Of a DNA stretch of 64,000 nucleotides, positions 53,901 to 62,618 are shown one piece after another. The position numbers and the translations under genes are program-made. A model generated the notes under the pieces. That model was not told the origin of the DNA and searched no databases. It saw only the letters and a program-made list of their open reading frames with translations. The first letter of the stretch is position 1; every line of letters begins with the position of its first letter. This stretch comes from Streptomyces sp. NBC_01267 (GTDB lineage Bacteria; Actinomycetota; Actinomycetes; Streptomycetales; Streptomycetaceae), in the NCBI RefSeq assembly GCF_036241575.1, contig NZ_CP108455.1:7423001-7487000 (forward strand), in the 5' to 3' direction.

Positions 53901-53938
53901 GGCTCATGGCAGGGGCCGGTAGGGCCCTGCCATGAGCC
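53901..53938. promoter_or_regulatory. 14-bp inverted repeat with embedded GGGGCC-N4-GGGCCC box
   Basis: GGCTCATGGCAGGG (53901-53914) and CCCTGCCATGAGCC (53925-53938) are exact complements with a 10-nt loop. The centre contains GGGGCC-GGTA-GGGCCC (53912-53927), like the other candidate boxes of the island. It is 20-57 nt upstream of the nitroreductase start, so it is probably an operator or leader hairpin. Confidence 0.65.
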
Positions 53939-53988
53939 TCACGGCCCCATTCGGGTTCGCCGCTGCGGGCCTTCCCGGCCGTCCGGGA

Positions 53989-54004
53989 GGGACCGGGTGG
54001 CTCC
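53989..54004. promoter_or_regulatory. Candidate OsdR/DosR-like box upstream of the first CBS gene
   Basis: GGGACC-GGGT-GGCTCC, about 77-92 nt before the CBS-BON start at 54081. It is an imperfect match to the shared palindrome; support comes mainly from the series of similar sites. Confidence 0.4.
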
Positions 54005-54080
54005 TGCCGCCGGACGACAGCCAGCCGCACCCTTGGGAGGCGGCCGCGGTCAGGCGGTTGCGGTGGAAGGGAGCGAGGAC

Positions 54081-54758
54081 ATGGATCATCGCAGGATCAG
54101 TGAGCTCATGAGCCGCGATGTGGTCAGCGTGCGTATCGATACCCCGTTCAAGGAGATCGCCCGGACACTCGCGGAACACGACGTCAGCGCGGTACCGGTA
54201 CTGGACAGCGCGGGCCGCCCGGTCGGGATCGTCTCGGAGGCGGATCTGCTGCGTAAGGCGGCCGACCGGTCCGACCTGTCGGGCAGGACGCCGCTGCCGC
54301 ACCTTGATGCGTGGGAGCGGGCCAGGGCCGAGGGGCACAACGCGGAAGAGATCATGTCCGCTCCGGCGGTGTGCGCGCATCCGGAATGGACGGTCGTGGA
54401 GGCCGCCCGGCTGATGAGTGTGCACAACGTCAAGCGTCTCCCCGTGGTCGATGAAACCGACACCCTGGTGGGCATTGTCAGCCGCGCTGACCTGCTGCGG
54501 GTCTTTTTGCGGCAGGACCGTGCCATCCGGGAGGAGATCGTGCACGACGTACTCGCCACGACGCTGGGTTTCGCGCCGTCCGATGTCGCCGTCGAGGTCG
54601 ACGAGGGGCAGGTCTCTCTGCGCGGCACGGTCGACGACAGCAGTCTGGTCCCTGTGCTGATCCGGCTGTGCACGAGCGTGGATGGAGTCGTCTCGGTCTC
54701 CGAGCGGCTGAGCGCCCGGACGGACCCCGTCCGGGCGGGAAATGGGGCGATGTCATGA
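54081..54758 (+). CDS. CBS-domain pair plus BON domain protein
   Basis: The 225-aa protein has two CBS domains (MSRDVVSVRIDTPFKEIART...VGIVSEADLLRKA and MSAPAVCAHPEWTVVEAARL...VGIVSRADLLRVFLR) followed by a BON domain (VAVEVDEGQVSLRGTVDDSS...DGVVSVSERL). CBS pairs bind adenosyl ligands and BON domains may contact membranes; family members are dormancy-associated. ATG 54081 follows AAGGGAG. Its stop overlaps the next gene by 4 nt, forming a CBS-USP-ADH operon. Confidence 0.92.
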   Translation: MDHRRISELMSRDVVSVRIDTPFKEIARTLAEHDVSAVPVLDSAGRPVGIVSEADLLRKAADRSDLSGRTPLPHLDAWERARAEGHNAEEIMSAPAVCAHPEWTVVEAARLMSVHNVKRLPVVDETDTLVGIVSRADLLRVFLRQDRAIREEIVHDVLATTLGFAPSDVAVEVDEGQVSLRGTVDDSSLVPVLIRLCTSVDGVVSVSERLSARTDPVRAGNGAMS

Positions 54759-55618
54759 ATCCGGTCGTCACCGTGGGGCTGGACGGCACCCCCGAGTCGC
54801 TGTCCGCCGCGTTCTGGGCAGCTCAGGAGGCATCGGCGCGCGGCGCGACGCTGCGGCTGCTGCACGCCTGGGTGCTGCTCTCAACAGAAAGGGCCGAGCG
54901 GCAGCCGGAGGCAGACCCCAACTACTGGCCCAAACGGATCGTGTCCGACGCATGCGACGCAATCGAGGAGCGGTTCCCCGACCTGCCGGTCTACGAGGAT
55001 CTGGTCGCGACGGCGCCTGTGGACGCCCTGCTGGAAGCGGCCGCAGAGTCGCAGACGCTGGTCCTCGGCTCACGCGCACTGAGTTCGCTGTCCGGGTATT
55101 TCCTCGGCGACATCGGCATGCACGTCCTCGCGCGGGCCGGGGTGCCGACGGTCCTCGTCCGGGCCAGGGAGGATGCGGCCCCGATCTCGGAGGACGGTGA
55201 TGTGGTGCTGGGGCTGAGCCTGCGCCATCCGTGCGACAAGCTCATCCAGTACGCCTTCGACGCGGCGATCCGGCGAGGCGCCACCCTCCGGGCGGTGCAC
55301 GGCAGGAACCTGCCGCCCTCGGCCTACACCCGGGGCGGACCCGACCCGTACCTCTCCCATGAGCTGACCTGCGAGGCGCAACGGGATCTCACCAGGACGC
55401 TGAGTCCATGGCGCGACCGGTACCCAGCCGTGATGGTCATCGAGCGTGTGCAGATGGAGAGCCCTGCGCGCGCCGTCGTGCGCGACATCGCCGGTACGGG
55501 ACTGCTCGTCGTCGGTCGCTGGGAGAAGCGTCCCACGTTCTCCCCCCGTATCGGGCATGTGCTGTCGGCCACTCTGCACCACGCTCCATGTCCGGTGGCC
55601 GTGGTCCCCCACGACTGA
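54755..55618 (+). CDS. Universal stress protein (two UspA domains)
   Basis: The 287-aa tandem UspA protein starts MNPVVTVGLDGTPESLSAAF. The first domain ends LVLGSRALSSLSGYFLGDIG; the second contains GTGLLVVGRWEKRPTFSPRI and LHHAPCPVAVVPHD. The second domain's loop departs from the G-x2-G-x9-G-S pattern (GRWEKRPTF), so nucleotide binding there may be lost. It is translationally coupled to the CBS-BON gene (ATGA). Confidence 0.9.
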   Translation: MNPVVTVGLDGTPESLSAAFWAAQEASARGATLRLLHAWVLLSTERAERQPEADPNYWPKRIVSDACDAIEERFPDLPVYEDLVATAPVDALLEAAAESQTLVLGSRALSSLSGYFLGDIGMHVLARAGVPTVLVRAREDAAPISEDGDVVLGLSLRHPCDKLIQYAFDAAIRRGATLRAVHGRNLPPSAYTRGGPDPYLSHELTCEAQRDLTRTLSPWRDRYPAVMVIERVQMESPARAVVRDIAGTGLLVVGRWEKRPTFSPRIGHVLSATLHHAPCPVAVVPHD

Positions 55619-55702
55619 CGCGCCCGGAGACGCGCTCCCGCCCAGCGTCGCGGTCCCGCGACGCGGACGCCCGGCGCCGCCATTTGTCAGGAGGTATACG
55701 CC

Positions 55703-56749
55703 ATGAAGGCACAGGTCTTTCACGGGCCCGGACAGGCCTCATGGGACGAGGTCCCGGATCCAGGTATCAAGGACGCGGCGGACGCGATCGTCCGCGTCGA
55801 CGCCGTCACGATCTGCGGCACCGATCTGCACATCCTCAAGGGAGATGTCCCGGAGGTCGCGCCCGGGACCGTCCTCGGCCACGAGGCCGTGGGCGAGATC
55901 GTCGAGGTGGGCGGGGACGTGCGGTCCGTACGTCCAGGCGACCGGGTACTGGTCTCCTGCATCTGCGCGTGTGGACGCTGCCGCTACTGCAGGGAGTCCC
56001 GCTACGGCCAGTGTCTGGGTGGCGGGGGCTGGGTGCTGGGGCATCTGATCGACGGGACCCAGGCCGATTACGTACGGGTCCCCTTCGCGGATCTCTCCGT
56101 CCACCCCCTGCCCGCCGCTCTCTCCGATGAGCACGCGGTCCTGCTCGCCGACATCTTTCCCACTGCCTATGAGGTGGGTGTGCTGAACGGACGCGTCCGA
56201 CCGGGCGACACCGTGGTCGTCGTGGGCGCAGGCCCCATCGGACTGGCCGTGATCGCCACGGCAGGGCTGTTCGGGCCGGGCCGCATCATCGCCGTCGACC
56301 AGGACCCGTCCCGGCTGGAGACGGCACGCGGGCTCGGGGCCGACGCAGTGGTGCGCGCGTCGGAGGATCCCGCGCGGTTGGTCGCGGATCTGACCGAGGG
56401 GTACGGGGCGGATGCGGCCGTGGAGGCCGTGGGCGTGCCGGAAACCTTCGAACTGTGCACCCGCGTGGTACGTCCTGGCGGTCGCATCGCCAATATCGGG
56501 GTGCACGGCAAACCCGCGCTGCTGCACCTCGAAGACCTGTGGATCAAGGATGTGACGATCACGACGGGGCTGGTGGACACCGTCTCGACGCCGATGCTGC
56601 TGCGGATGGCGACGGCAGGCCGGCTGCCTATGGGCCCGCTGGTCACGCACCGCTTCGGGCTCGACCGGATGGCAGAGGCATACGGAGTGTTCTCGGGGGC
56701 CGCCGACAAAAGGGCGCTGAAGGTCGTCCTGGGGCGGGCCATCACCTGA
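55703..56749 (+). CDS. Zinc-dependent alcohol dehydrogenase
   Basis: The 348-aa medium-chain dehydrogenase has catalytic zinc ligands in TICGTDLHIL and GHEAVGEIVEVG, structural zinc cysteines in CICACGRCRYCRESRYGQC and the NAD(P) motif VVVVGAGPIGLAVIATAGLF. It interconverts alcohols and aldehydes/ketones, probably disposing of reductant under low oxygen. AGGAGG lies about 8 nt before ATG 55703, and the gene follows the USP by 84 nt in the same direction. Similar adh genes occur in the S. coelicolor OsdR region. Confidence 0.92.
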   Translation: MKAQVFHGPGQASWDEVPDPGIKDAADAIVRVDAVTICGTDLHILKGDVPEVAPGTVLGHEAVGEIVEVGGDVRSVRPGDRVLVSCICACGRCRYCRESRYGQCLGGGGWVLGHLIDGTQADYVRVPFADLSVHPLPAALSDEHAVLLADIFPTAYEVGVLNGRVRPGDTVVVVGAGPIGLAVIATAGLFGPGRIIAVDQDPSRLETARGLGADAVVRASEDPARLVADLTEGYGADAAVEAVGVPETFELCTRVVRPGGRIANIGVHGKPALLHLEDLWIKDVTITTGLVDTVSTPMLLRMATAGRLPMGPLVTHRFGLDRMAEAYGVFSGAADKRALKVVLGRAIT

Positions 56750-56848
56750 ACCGGGCCCTCCCCTTCGGCCACGAGATGCCGGGACGCCGTTCGCCGCTAC
56801 GGTGGGGATACAGGCAGTTCTGCTCGGCGGGGCCCGGCGGAGGACACG

Positions 56849-58564
56849 GTGACCGAGGACGGCAGGCGAGCGGACGGCATTCCGAGTGACCCGGAGGCGC
56901 TGCCACCGGAGTTGCAGGAGCGCTTGACCGCCGTCGAGCGGGGGACCAGGGAATCGATGCGGAGTCTGCTTGAGGCTGTGCTCTCGGTCGGCCGTGGGCT
57001 GGAGCTTCCTCAGGTGTTGCGGCACATCGTGGAAGCGGCGGCGGTTCTGGTGGACGCCGAGTACGGTGCGCTGGGCGTCGTCGGAGAGGACAAGAAGCTC
57101 TCGCGATTCCTGACCACTGGTGTGAGCCGGGAGCGGGCCGTGTCGATCGGGTCGCTGCCGTCCGGCAAGGGAATCCTCGGTGAGCTGATCCGACACCCTG
57201 AGCCCCTGCGGCTGTCGGAACTTTCCGGGCATCCGGCGTCCTACGGATTCCCGCCGGGCCACCCGCCGATGCACTCGTTCCTCGGGGTGCCGGTCAGGGT
57301 CGGTGACCAGGTGTTCGGCAACCTGTACCTCACCGAGAAGCGGGGCGGCGCGGAGTTCGACGGCGAAGACGAGACCGTACTGCTGACGCTTGCCATGGCA
57401 GCGGGAACGGCCATCGAGAACGCGCGAATGTACGAGACCTCCCGAGATCGGCAGCGCTGGCTGCAGGCCAATGCGGAGATCATTGCCGGGCTGCTGTCGG
57501 GCGCGGATGAGGACGAGGTCCTGAGTCTGGTCGTCGACCGGGCGCGCAGTATCCTCTCGGCCGATCTGGGCGCGCTGGCGCTGCCGACCGAGAGCGGCGA
57601 GAGTCTTCGAGTGGCACTGGCCTCGGGCCTGGACGCCGGATTGCACAACGGGCTGGTCCTGCCCCGTGAGGGTTCCTTCGTCGGCGCCGCACTCCAGGCC
57701 GGTGAACCGATCATCAGCGTGGACGTGGCGCAGGATCCGCGCATCACCGCCGGCCCACCCCGGTGGGGCGGTCTGCAGTCCGCCGTCGCGGTGCCACTGA
57801 TCGCCGGCGATACGGTGCGAGGCGTCCTCCTGCTGGCACGAAGCCGTGGACGGGAACCCTTCGCAGACTCGGGAACGGCCCCTCTCCTGGCTTTCGCCGG
57901 GCAGGCTGCGCTCGCTATGGAGCTGGCTGAGCGGCGGCGTTCTGCCGAACAGGTCGCTCTGCTGGAGGACCGGGACCGTATCGCTCGTGACCTGCACGAT
58001 CTTGCCATCCAGCGGCTTTTCGCGACGGGGATGACCCTGCAGAGCGCCGTACGTTTCGTCGATCATCCGGAAGCACGCGAGCGGCTGCTACGGGCCGTGG
58101 ACGACCTGGACGAGACCATCAGGATCATCCGTTCGACGATCTTCGGACTTCGGGCCCCGGGGACGGAACACACCCGCCAAGGGCTGCGGGCGCGGATCAT
58201 GACCGTGGTGGAACAGGCCGCACGGGCCCTGGGGTTCACTCCCGCCGTACGGATGGAGGGCCTCATCGACACCGACGTCCCAGCGGCGCCCGGGGAACAG
58301 GTCGCCGCTGTCCTGGGTGAGGCACTGAGCAATGTCGCGCGGCACGCGCACGCCGACGCCGCAGAGATCTCTCTCGTGGTTCGTGGCGGCCGGCTGACCT
58401 TGACCGTCTCCGACAACGGCACCGGTATCGCACCGAAAAGCCGTCGCAGTGGGCTCGACAACCTCGCCCGCAGAGCAGAGGACCTCGGCGGTGAACTGAC
58501 CCTGGAGGCACCCGGGCAAGGCGGTACCCGGCTCGTGTGGACCGTGCCGCTCATCCACGGCTGA
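56849..58564 (+). CDS. DevS/OsdK-like GAF-GAF sensor histidine kinase
   Basis: The 571-aa kinase has two GAF domains (about 50-195 and 215-360). A HisKA_3 dimerisation domain carries phospho-acceptor His382 in DRIARDLHDLAIQRL, and the HATPase domain has EALSNVARHAHADAAEI and SDNGTGIAP. The first GAF has GFPPGHPPMHSFLGVPVRVG. In DosS-type sensors the proximal haem His lies in this stretch, so His138 may ligate haem for O2/NO/CO or redox sensing (inference). GTG start at 56849. It pairs with the response regulator at 58576-59280, which is convergent. Confidence 0.92.
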   Translation: MTEDGRRADGIPSDPEALPPELQERLTAVERGTRESMRSLLEAVLSVGRGLELPQVLRHIVEAAAVLVDAEYGALGVVGEDKKLSRFLTTGVSRERAVSIGSLPSGKGILGELIRHPEPLRLSELSGHPASYGFPPGHPPMHSFLGVPVRVGDQVFGNLYLTEKRGGAEFDGEDETVLLTLAMAAGTAIENARMYETSRDRQRWLQANAEIIAGLLSGADEDEVLSLVVDRARSILSADLGALALPTESGESLRVALASGLDAGLHNGLVLPREGSFVGAALQAGEPIISVDVAQDPRITAGPPRWGGLQSAVAVPLIAGDTVRGVLLLARSRGREPFADSGTAPLLAFAGQAALAMELAERRRSAEQVALLEDRDRIARDLHDLAIQRLFATGMTLQSAVRFVDHPEARERLLRAVDDLDETIRIIRSTIFGLRAPGTEHTRQGLRARIMTVVEQAARALGFTPAVRMEGLIDTDVPAAPGEQVAAVLGEALSNVARHAHADAAEISLVVRGGRLTLTVSDNGTGIAPKSRRSGLDNLARRAEDLGGELTLEAPGQGGTRLVWTVPLIHG

Positions 58565-58575
58565 CCCACGCGGGG

Positions 58576-59280
58576 TCAGTGGTATCCGTGCTCAGCGCTG
58601 TCAGGGTGTGAGGCGGCCTGGGTGGCGAGCACGGCTGCCTGTACACGCCGCGCGACGCCCAGCTTGGCCAGCAGACGCGAGATGTGGTTCTTGACGGTCT
58701 TCTCCGACAGGTACAGACGCTTGCCGATCTCCTGATTGGTCAGTCCGTCCCCGATCAGGACGAGGATCTCCCTCTCCCGGGGCGACAGCTGGGCTACCGC
58801 GTCCTCTTCAGGACCGGTGTCGTTCTGTTCGCCGCGGAGGCTGCTCATCAGCCGGGTCGTGGTCGCCGGATCGAGCATGGACTGTCCTGAGGCCACCGTC
58901 CGCACGGCCGCGACGAGGTCCGCACCCTTGATGTCCTTCAGCACGTAACCGGCGGCCCCAGCCATGATCGCGTCGAGGAGCGCGTCGTCGTCGTCGAACG
59001 AGGTGAGCATCAGACATGCGAGCTCAGGCATGTGCGAACGCAGATCCCGGCAGACCGTGATCCCGTCGCCGTCCGGCAGCCGGACGTCGAGCACGGCCAC
59101 GTCCGGACGCAGAGCCGGACCCCGGGCAAGAGCGTGGTCGACCGTGGCTGCGTCGCCCACGACGTCGATGTCGGGCTCCGCGTCGAGCAGATCGCACAAT
59201 CCGCGCCGGACGACCTCATGATCGTCGAGGAGGAAGACCCGGATCGGGCTCTGCGGTGAGAACCGACGTACGTTGCTCAT
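58576..59280 (-). CDS. NarL/DevR-family response regulator
   Basis: The 234-aa regulator has a receiver domain ([16 protein letters not shown], phospho-acceptor Asp in [14 protein letters not shown], Lys in GYVLKDIKG) and a LuxR-type HTH ([40 protein letters not shown]). It corresponds to DosR/OsdR and is the probable output of the adjacent kinase. ATG 59280 follows GGGAGAG. The convergent stops of kinase and regulator are 12 nt apart. Confidence 0.93.
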   Translation of the reverse strand: MSNVRRFSPQSPIRVFLLDDHEVVRRGLCDLLDAEPDIDVVGDAATVDHALARGPALRPDVAVLDVRLPDGDGITVCRDLRSHMPELACLMLTSFDDDDALLDAIMAGAAGYVLKDIKGADLVAAVRTVASGQSMLDPATTTRLMSSLRGEQNDTGPEEDAVAQLSPREREILVLIGDGLTNQEIGKRLYLSEKTVKNHISRLLAKLGVARRVQAAVLATQAASHPDSAEHGYH

Positions 59281-59386
59281 GTCTCTCCCTGGGCGCTCGC
59301 GGACCAGCGGCCTTCCTTCCATCCTCGCCCCGGCCGGGCAGGCGGGCCAGCGCCGGACGGGTCCGTCCCCGGGAACGCTCTGCCCG

Positions 59387-59848
59387 TCACTCCCGCCCGG
59401 CGCCACTGCCCTGCGGCCCGTACAGGTCCAGCAGACGGGTGCGGCTGCCGCGCAGCCGGGCCGCCACCACCTCGGCGACCACCCGGTACATCGCACGGCC
59501 GAACACCGGATCGGCTTCACACAGGGCCCGTACGACCGTCGCGTCGTACTGCTCGGCGTCGACGGTGCGGACGGCCTGAGCGCCCAGATGCCAGACGTAC
59601 GGGGGGAGCAGCCAGGACCAGCCGAGCAGCTCACCCGGCCCCACGGTGTCGACCACCGCCGCCTGCCGTCCGGGGACATGCAGGTCCAGCGCCACCTGGC
59701 CGCTCCGTACAACCCAGAACCGGTCGGCTCGCCGGCCCTCTTCGAAGATCCGGGTGCCGCCGGGGAACGACACGTCCGAGACCACCTCCCGCAGCCGCTC
59801 GCGCCGGTCGGAAGGCAGTCCGTCGAACATGTCCCGTGTGGCTGTCAT
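59387..59848 (-). CDS. Cyclic-nucleotide-binding domain protein without HTH
   Basis: The 153-aa protein is a stand-alone cNMP-binding (CRP N-terminal) beta-roll: [40 protein letters not shown], then a dimerisation-like helix ending DLYGPQG. The phosphate-binding cassette deviates from the canonical RxA motif and no DNA-binding domain follows. It may bind another ligand or modulate a partner. It lies 13 nt after the CBS-BON gene in the same direction. Confidence 0.85.
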   Translation of the reverse strand: MTATRDMFDGLPSDRRERLREVVSDVSFPGGTRIFEEGRRADRFWVVRSGQVALDLHVPGRQAAVVDTVGPGELLGWSWLLPPYVWHLGAQAVRTVDAEQYDATVVRALCEADPVFGRAMYRVVAEVVAARLRGSRTRLLDLYGPQGSGAGRE

Positions 59849-59860
59849 TGTCGTCGCACC

Positions 59861-60493
59861 TCATTCCGAAGCATGTGCGCGCTGACCGGTGAGGCGGTCC
59901 ACCACCGCCACTACTCCATCGACCCGGGCTGCCATCCGTACTGCGACGGACCTGTCCGTGTCCTGCTCAAGGTGGCCGCTCAGGGTCACCACGCCGTCCT
60001 GGACCGACACGATGGGCGCGGTGTGCAGGAACAAGGCGCGGGCCATGACGCCGTCGAGGATCTCGTCCCGGAGGTCGGAGTCAGGCCGGACGAAGACCCG
60101 CAGCAGATCGCGCCGGGTGATGATGCCGATGAGCCGGGCCTCCTCGTCCACCACTGGGAGTCGGCCGATACCTCTGCGGGCCATGGTGCGGCCGGTCAGG
60201 GCGACGGTGTCGATCGCGCGGATGGTGACCGCCGGGGCGGACATCAGCTCTCCGGAGGTATACCGCCCGGGCAGCGTCATGAGGCAGCGTGAACCGGAGG
60301 ACCCGGGCCCGGCGCGGTATCGCGTCAGGTCGGTCCGGGACACGACCCCGACCACCCGGTCGTCGTCGTCCACAACCGGCAGTCCGCCGATCCCGTGCTC
60401 CATGAGCGACCGGGCCGCATCGTCGGCTGGGGTGGCACACCCCACGCTGACGACATCGCCCGTCATCACATCACCGGCCGTACGGAATCTCAT
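59861..60493 (-). CDS. CBS-domain pair plus BON domain protein
   Basis: The 210-aa protein has two CBS domains (AGDVMTGDVVSVGCATPADD...VGVVSRTDLTRY and MSAPAVTIRAIDTVALTGRT...IGIITRRDLLRVFVR) and a BON domain (IVSVQDGVVTLSGHLEQDTD). ATG 60493 is preferred over 60523, as it begins directly at the CBS fold. It has the same architecture as 54081-54758 and 60836-61504, so the three are paralogues. Confidence 0.9.
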   Translation of the reverse strand: MRFRTAGDVMTGDVVSVGCATPADDAARSLMEHGIGGLPVVDDDDRVVGVVSRTDLTRYRAGPGSSGSRCLMTLPGRYTSGELMSAPAVTIRAIDTVALTGRTMARRGIGRLPVVDEEARLIGIITRRDLLRVFVRPDSDLRDEILDGVMARALFLHTAPIVSVQDGVVTLSGHLEQDTDRSVAVRMAARVDGVVAVVDRLTGQRAHASE

Positions 60494-60523
60494 CTCGCGT
60501 CTTTCGGTCGATCGGCGGAGCAC

Positions 60524-60835
60524 TGACTTTCACCATCGCCCTCCGAGCGAGCAGCGCGCTGGGGCTGGCCGGTGCCCTCCTCAGGGCCGTCCGGCCCTCG
60601 GGCGGGAACTCTTCGGCGCGTTGGCGGAGGCGGCCGGGCGCGGGGACGGGGGAGAAGAGACGCCATGCCCGGTGGGCGACCGGCGGGGGAAAATGACTGT
60701 GCACGGGTGGATCTGGACGTACTACGAGGGGCTACGACCCGCAGACGGAGCCGCCCGCACGAGACGCTGTGCGCGCGGCAATGGTCTCTTCGCCACCCGC
60801 GACGCCGCCTCCGAGACGGACGCCGGGCCGACGCA
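60524..60835. other. Intergenic region with boxes and a possible stress-gene remnant
   Basis: The 312-nt gap contains AGGGCC-GTCC-GGCCCT (60583-60598), a perfect palindrome of the shared type 90-105 nt upstream of the CBS-BON start. On the + strand near 60693-60745 the frame reads MTVHGWIWTYYEGLRPAD, reminiscent of the VVHASLWEHYEGVRP segment in the universal stress protein at 51911-52855. This is a probable relic. Confidence 0.45.
60583..60598. promoter_or_regulatory. Candidate OsdR/DosR-like box (perfect 6-4-6)
   Basis: AGGGCC-GTCC-GGCCCT is exactly palindromic in its arms and lies upstream of the CBS-BON gene starting at 60493. Confidence 0.5.
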
Positions 60836-61504
60836 CTACCCCGGAACTGCCCGCCGGGCCGCCGCCGGCCCGACGAGCCTGCAGTCGACGTCCACCACCC
60901 CTTCGACCGCCCGCGCGAGGCGGGTGGCGATCGGTACGAGGGCGGTGTCGCGGATTGTGCCGCTGAGCGTGACCACGCCTTCCTCGACAGTGACTTGAAC
61001 ACTCTCACGGGGTACCAGGAAGAGACGCTGGACAACCTCTTGGCGCACCTCTTCCGCGATGTCCTCGTCGGATCGCAGGAACACCTTCAACAGGTCGGAG
61101 CGGCTGACGATGCCCCGGAGCATGCCTGCGGAATCGACAACCGGCAGACGCTTCACCTTTCGCACTGCCATGGTCCGCGCGGCCTGTGCCAGGGTGGCGT
61201 CCTCCTGGACGGTGACGGCGGGAACGCTCATCAAGTCCTCGGCCGTCAGCGCTCCCGCCTTGCGGAGATCGGTGAGGCGGTCCATCTGCTCGGACCGGCT
61301 CGGATCCGCATCCCTGAACTCTTCCTTGGGCAACATGTCGGCCTCGGAGACCACCCCGGTCACCCGCCCGTCACCCACCAGAACCGGCAGTGCGCTCACC
61401 TTCCACTGCCCCATGGTCTCGACCATCTCCTTGAAACCGGCATCGAGTCTCACGGCGACCACGGGCCGCGTCATCACATCACTCACACGGCGGGGGGTGT
61501 GCAT
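60836..61504 (-). CDS. CBS-domain pair plus BON domain protein
   Basis: The 222-aa protein has two CBS domains (VSDVMTRPVVAVRLDAGFKE...TGVVSEADMLPKE and MSVPAVTVQEDATLAQAART...RGIVSRSDLLKVFLR) and BON (VQVTVEEGVVTLSGTIRDTA). ATG 61504 opens MHTPRRVSDVM; a 44-residue upstream extension is unlikely. It is most similar by eye to the protein at 54081-54758. A candidate box lies 62-77 nt upstream. Confidence 0.92.
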   Translation of the reverse strand: MHTPRRVSDVMTRPVVAVRLDAGFKEMVETMGQWKVSALPVLVGDGRVTGVVSEADMLPKEEFRDADPSRSEQMDRLTDLRKAGALTAEDLMSVPAVTVQEDATLAQAARTMAVRKVKRLPVVDSAGMLRGIVSRSDLLKVFLRSDEDIAEEVRQEVVQRLFLVPRESVQVTVEEGVVTLSGTIRDTALVPIATRLARAVEGVVDVDCRLVGPAAARRAVPG

Positions 61505-61565
61505 GATCCCTCCTGGACGAGAAGCTGTTCCACCAAAAGCCTGAGTTCGCGGCGCGGAGCGTGCA

Positions 61566-61581
61566 AGGGCCGACTGGTCCC
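61566..61581. promoter_or_regulatory. Candidate OsdR/DosR-like box upstream of the third CBS gene
   Basis: AGGGCC-GACT-GGTCCC, 62-77 nt before the start at 61504 (- strand). It matches the recurrent GG-N-CC-N4-GG-N-CC pattern. Confidence 0.5.
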
Positions 61582-61655
61582 GAGTCCGGGCCGGACAGGC
61601 AGGCAGGAGGGCAGGCAGAAAGTCCCCACGGGTCACTTGAGGGTGGGAGCAGGCG

Positions 61656-62474
61656 CTATTCCAGCCCGGCCGCGTGATCGGGTACGTACGTCTGCAGGTC
61701 CCGGGGCGGCCGCTGGTAGCCGGTGGCCGGTGGCCGGGGAGGCAGCGTGAGGGCCGCCGGGGTGACGTCGTAATAGGGCATGGTGGACAGCAGATGGGCG
61801 ATCATGTTCAGCCGGGCCCGGCGTTTGTCATCGCTTTCCACGACGTACCACGGTGACTCCGAGATGTCCGTGTGCACGAACATCTCGTCCTTGGCGCGTG
61901 AGTAGTCCTCCCACCGGGTCAGCGACTCGAGGTCGATGGGGGAGAGCTTCCAGCGGCGGGTCGGGTCCTTGAGCCGGCGCCGGAAACGCCGCTCCTGCTC
62001 CTCGTCGCTCACCGAGAACCAGTATTTGCGCAACAGGATCCCGTCCTCCACCAGCATCCGCTCGAAAGCCGGGCACTGCCGCAGAAACAGTTGGTACTCG
62101 GAGGGGGTGCAGAAGCCCATGACCCTTTCGACGCCGGCCCGGTTGTACCAGCTGCGGTCGAACAGGACCATCTCGCCGGCCGCGGGCAGGTGCTCCATGT
62201 AGCGCTGGAAGTACCACTGAGTCCGCTCACGCTCGGTGGGCCGGGGAAGTGCCACGATCCGGGCCGCCCGGGGATTCAGATACCGGGTGACACGTTTGAT
62301 CGCGCTTCCCTTGCCGGCCGCGTCGCGCCCCTCGAAGACCACCACGAGCCGGGCGCCCTCGGCACGCACCCACTCCTGTAGCTGTACCAGCTCAGTCTGA
62401 AGCCGGTGCAGCTCCCGCTCGTATACGGGTCGCGGCAAACGTGCACGCTTCCCGTTGCCCGGTGACTCCGCCAT
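61656..62474 (-). CDS. ppk2: Polyphosphate kinase 2 (PPK2)
   Basis: The 272-aa PPK2-family kinase transfers phosphate between polyphosphate and nucleoside diphosphates. Walker A is FEGRDAAGKGSAIKR, Walker B is MVLFDRSWYNRAGVERVMGF, and the lid region is RRFRRRLKDPTRRWKLSP. Size and single-domain layout fit class I PPK2 (NDP-phosphorylating, family knowledge). It would support ATP/GTP supply from polyP in dormancy. It is divergent from the alcohol dehydrogenase at 62619. Confidence 0.93.
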   Translation of the reverse strand: MAESPGNGKRARLPRPVYERELHRLQTELVQLQEWVRAEGARLVVVFEGRDAAGKGSAIKRVTRYLNPRAARIVALPRPTERERTQWYFQRYMEHLPAAGEMVLFDRSWYNRAGVERVMGFCTPSEYQLFLRQCPAFERMLVEDGILLRKYWFSVSDEEQERRFRRRLKDPTRRWKLSPIDLESLTRWEDYSRAKDEMFVHTDISESPWYVVESDDKRRARLNMIAHLLSTMPYYDVTPAALTLPPRPPATGYQRPPRDLQTYVPDHAAGLE

Positions 62475-62516
62475 GGGACGACCGTACGAAGGATTGCCGT
62501 CCCTGGCTCAGGCAGG

Positions 62517-62533
62517 AGGGCCGAACGGGGTCC
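62517..62533. promoter_or_regulatory. Possible OsdR/DosR-like box between ppk2 and adh
   Basis: AGGGCC-GAACG-GGGTCC resembles the other boxes but has a 5-nt spacer. It sits in the 144-nt divergent promoter region of ppk2 and the alcohol dehydrogenase. Confidence 0.35.
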
Positions 62534-62618
62534 GTGCGTTTTCACCCGCCCGGTGAAGAGGTCCCGACACCACCGGCCCCCGTTTGCCCCCGGCCGGCAG
62601 CCACCGCACAGTTGAGGT

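Noticed and set aside
55739..58066. A 775-aa - strand frame across the alcohol dehydrogenase and kinase
   Set aside because: It spans two well-identified + strand genes and has no recognisable motif.
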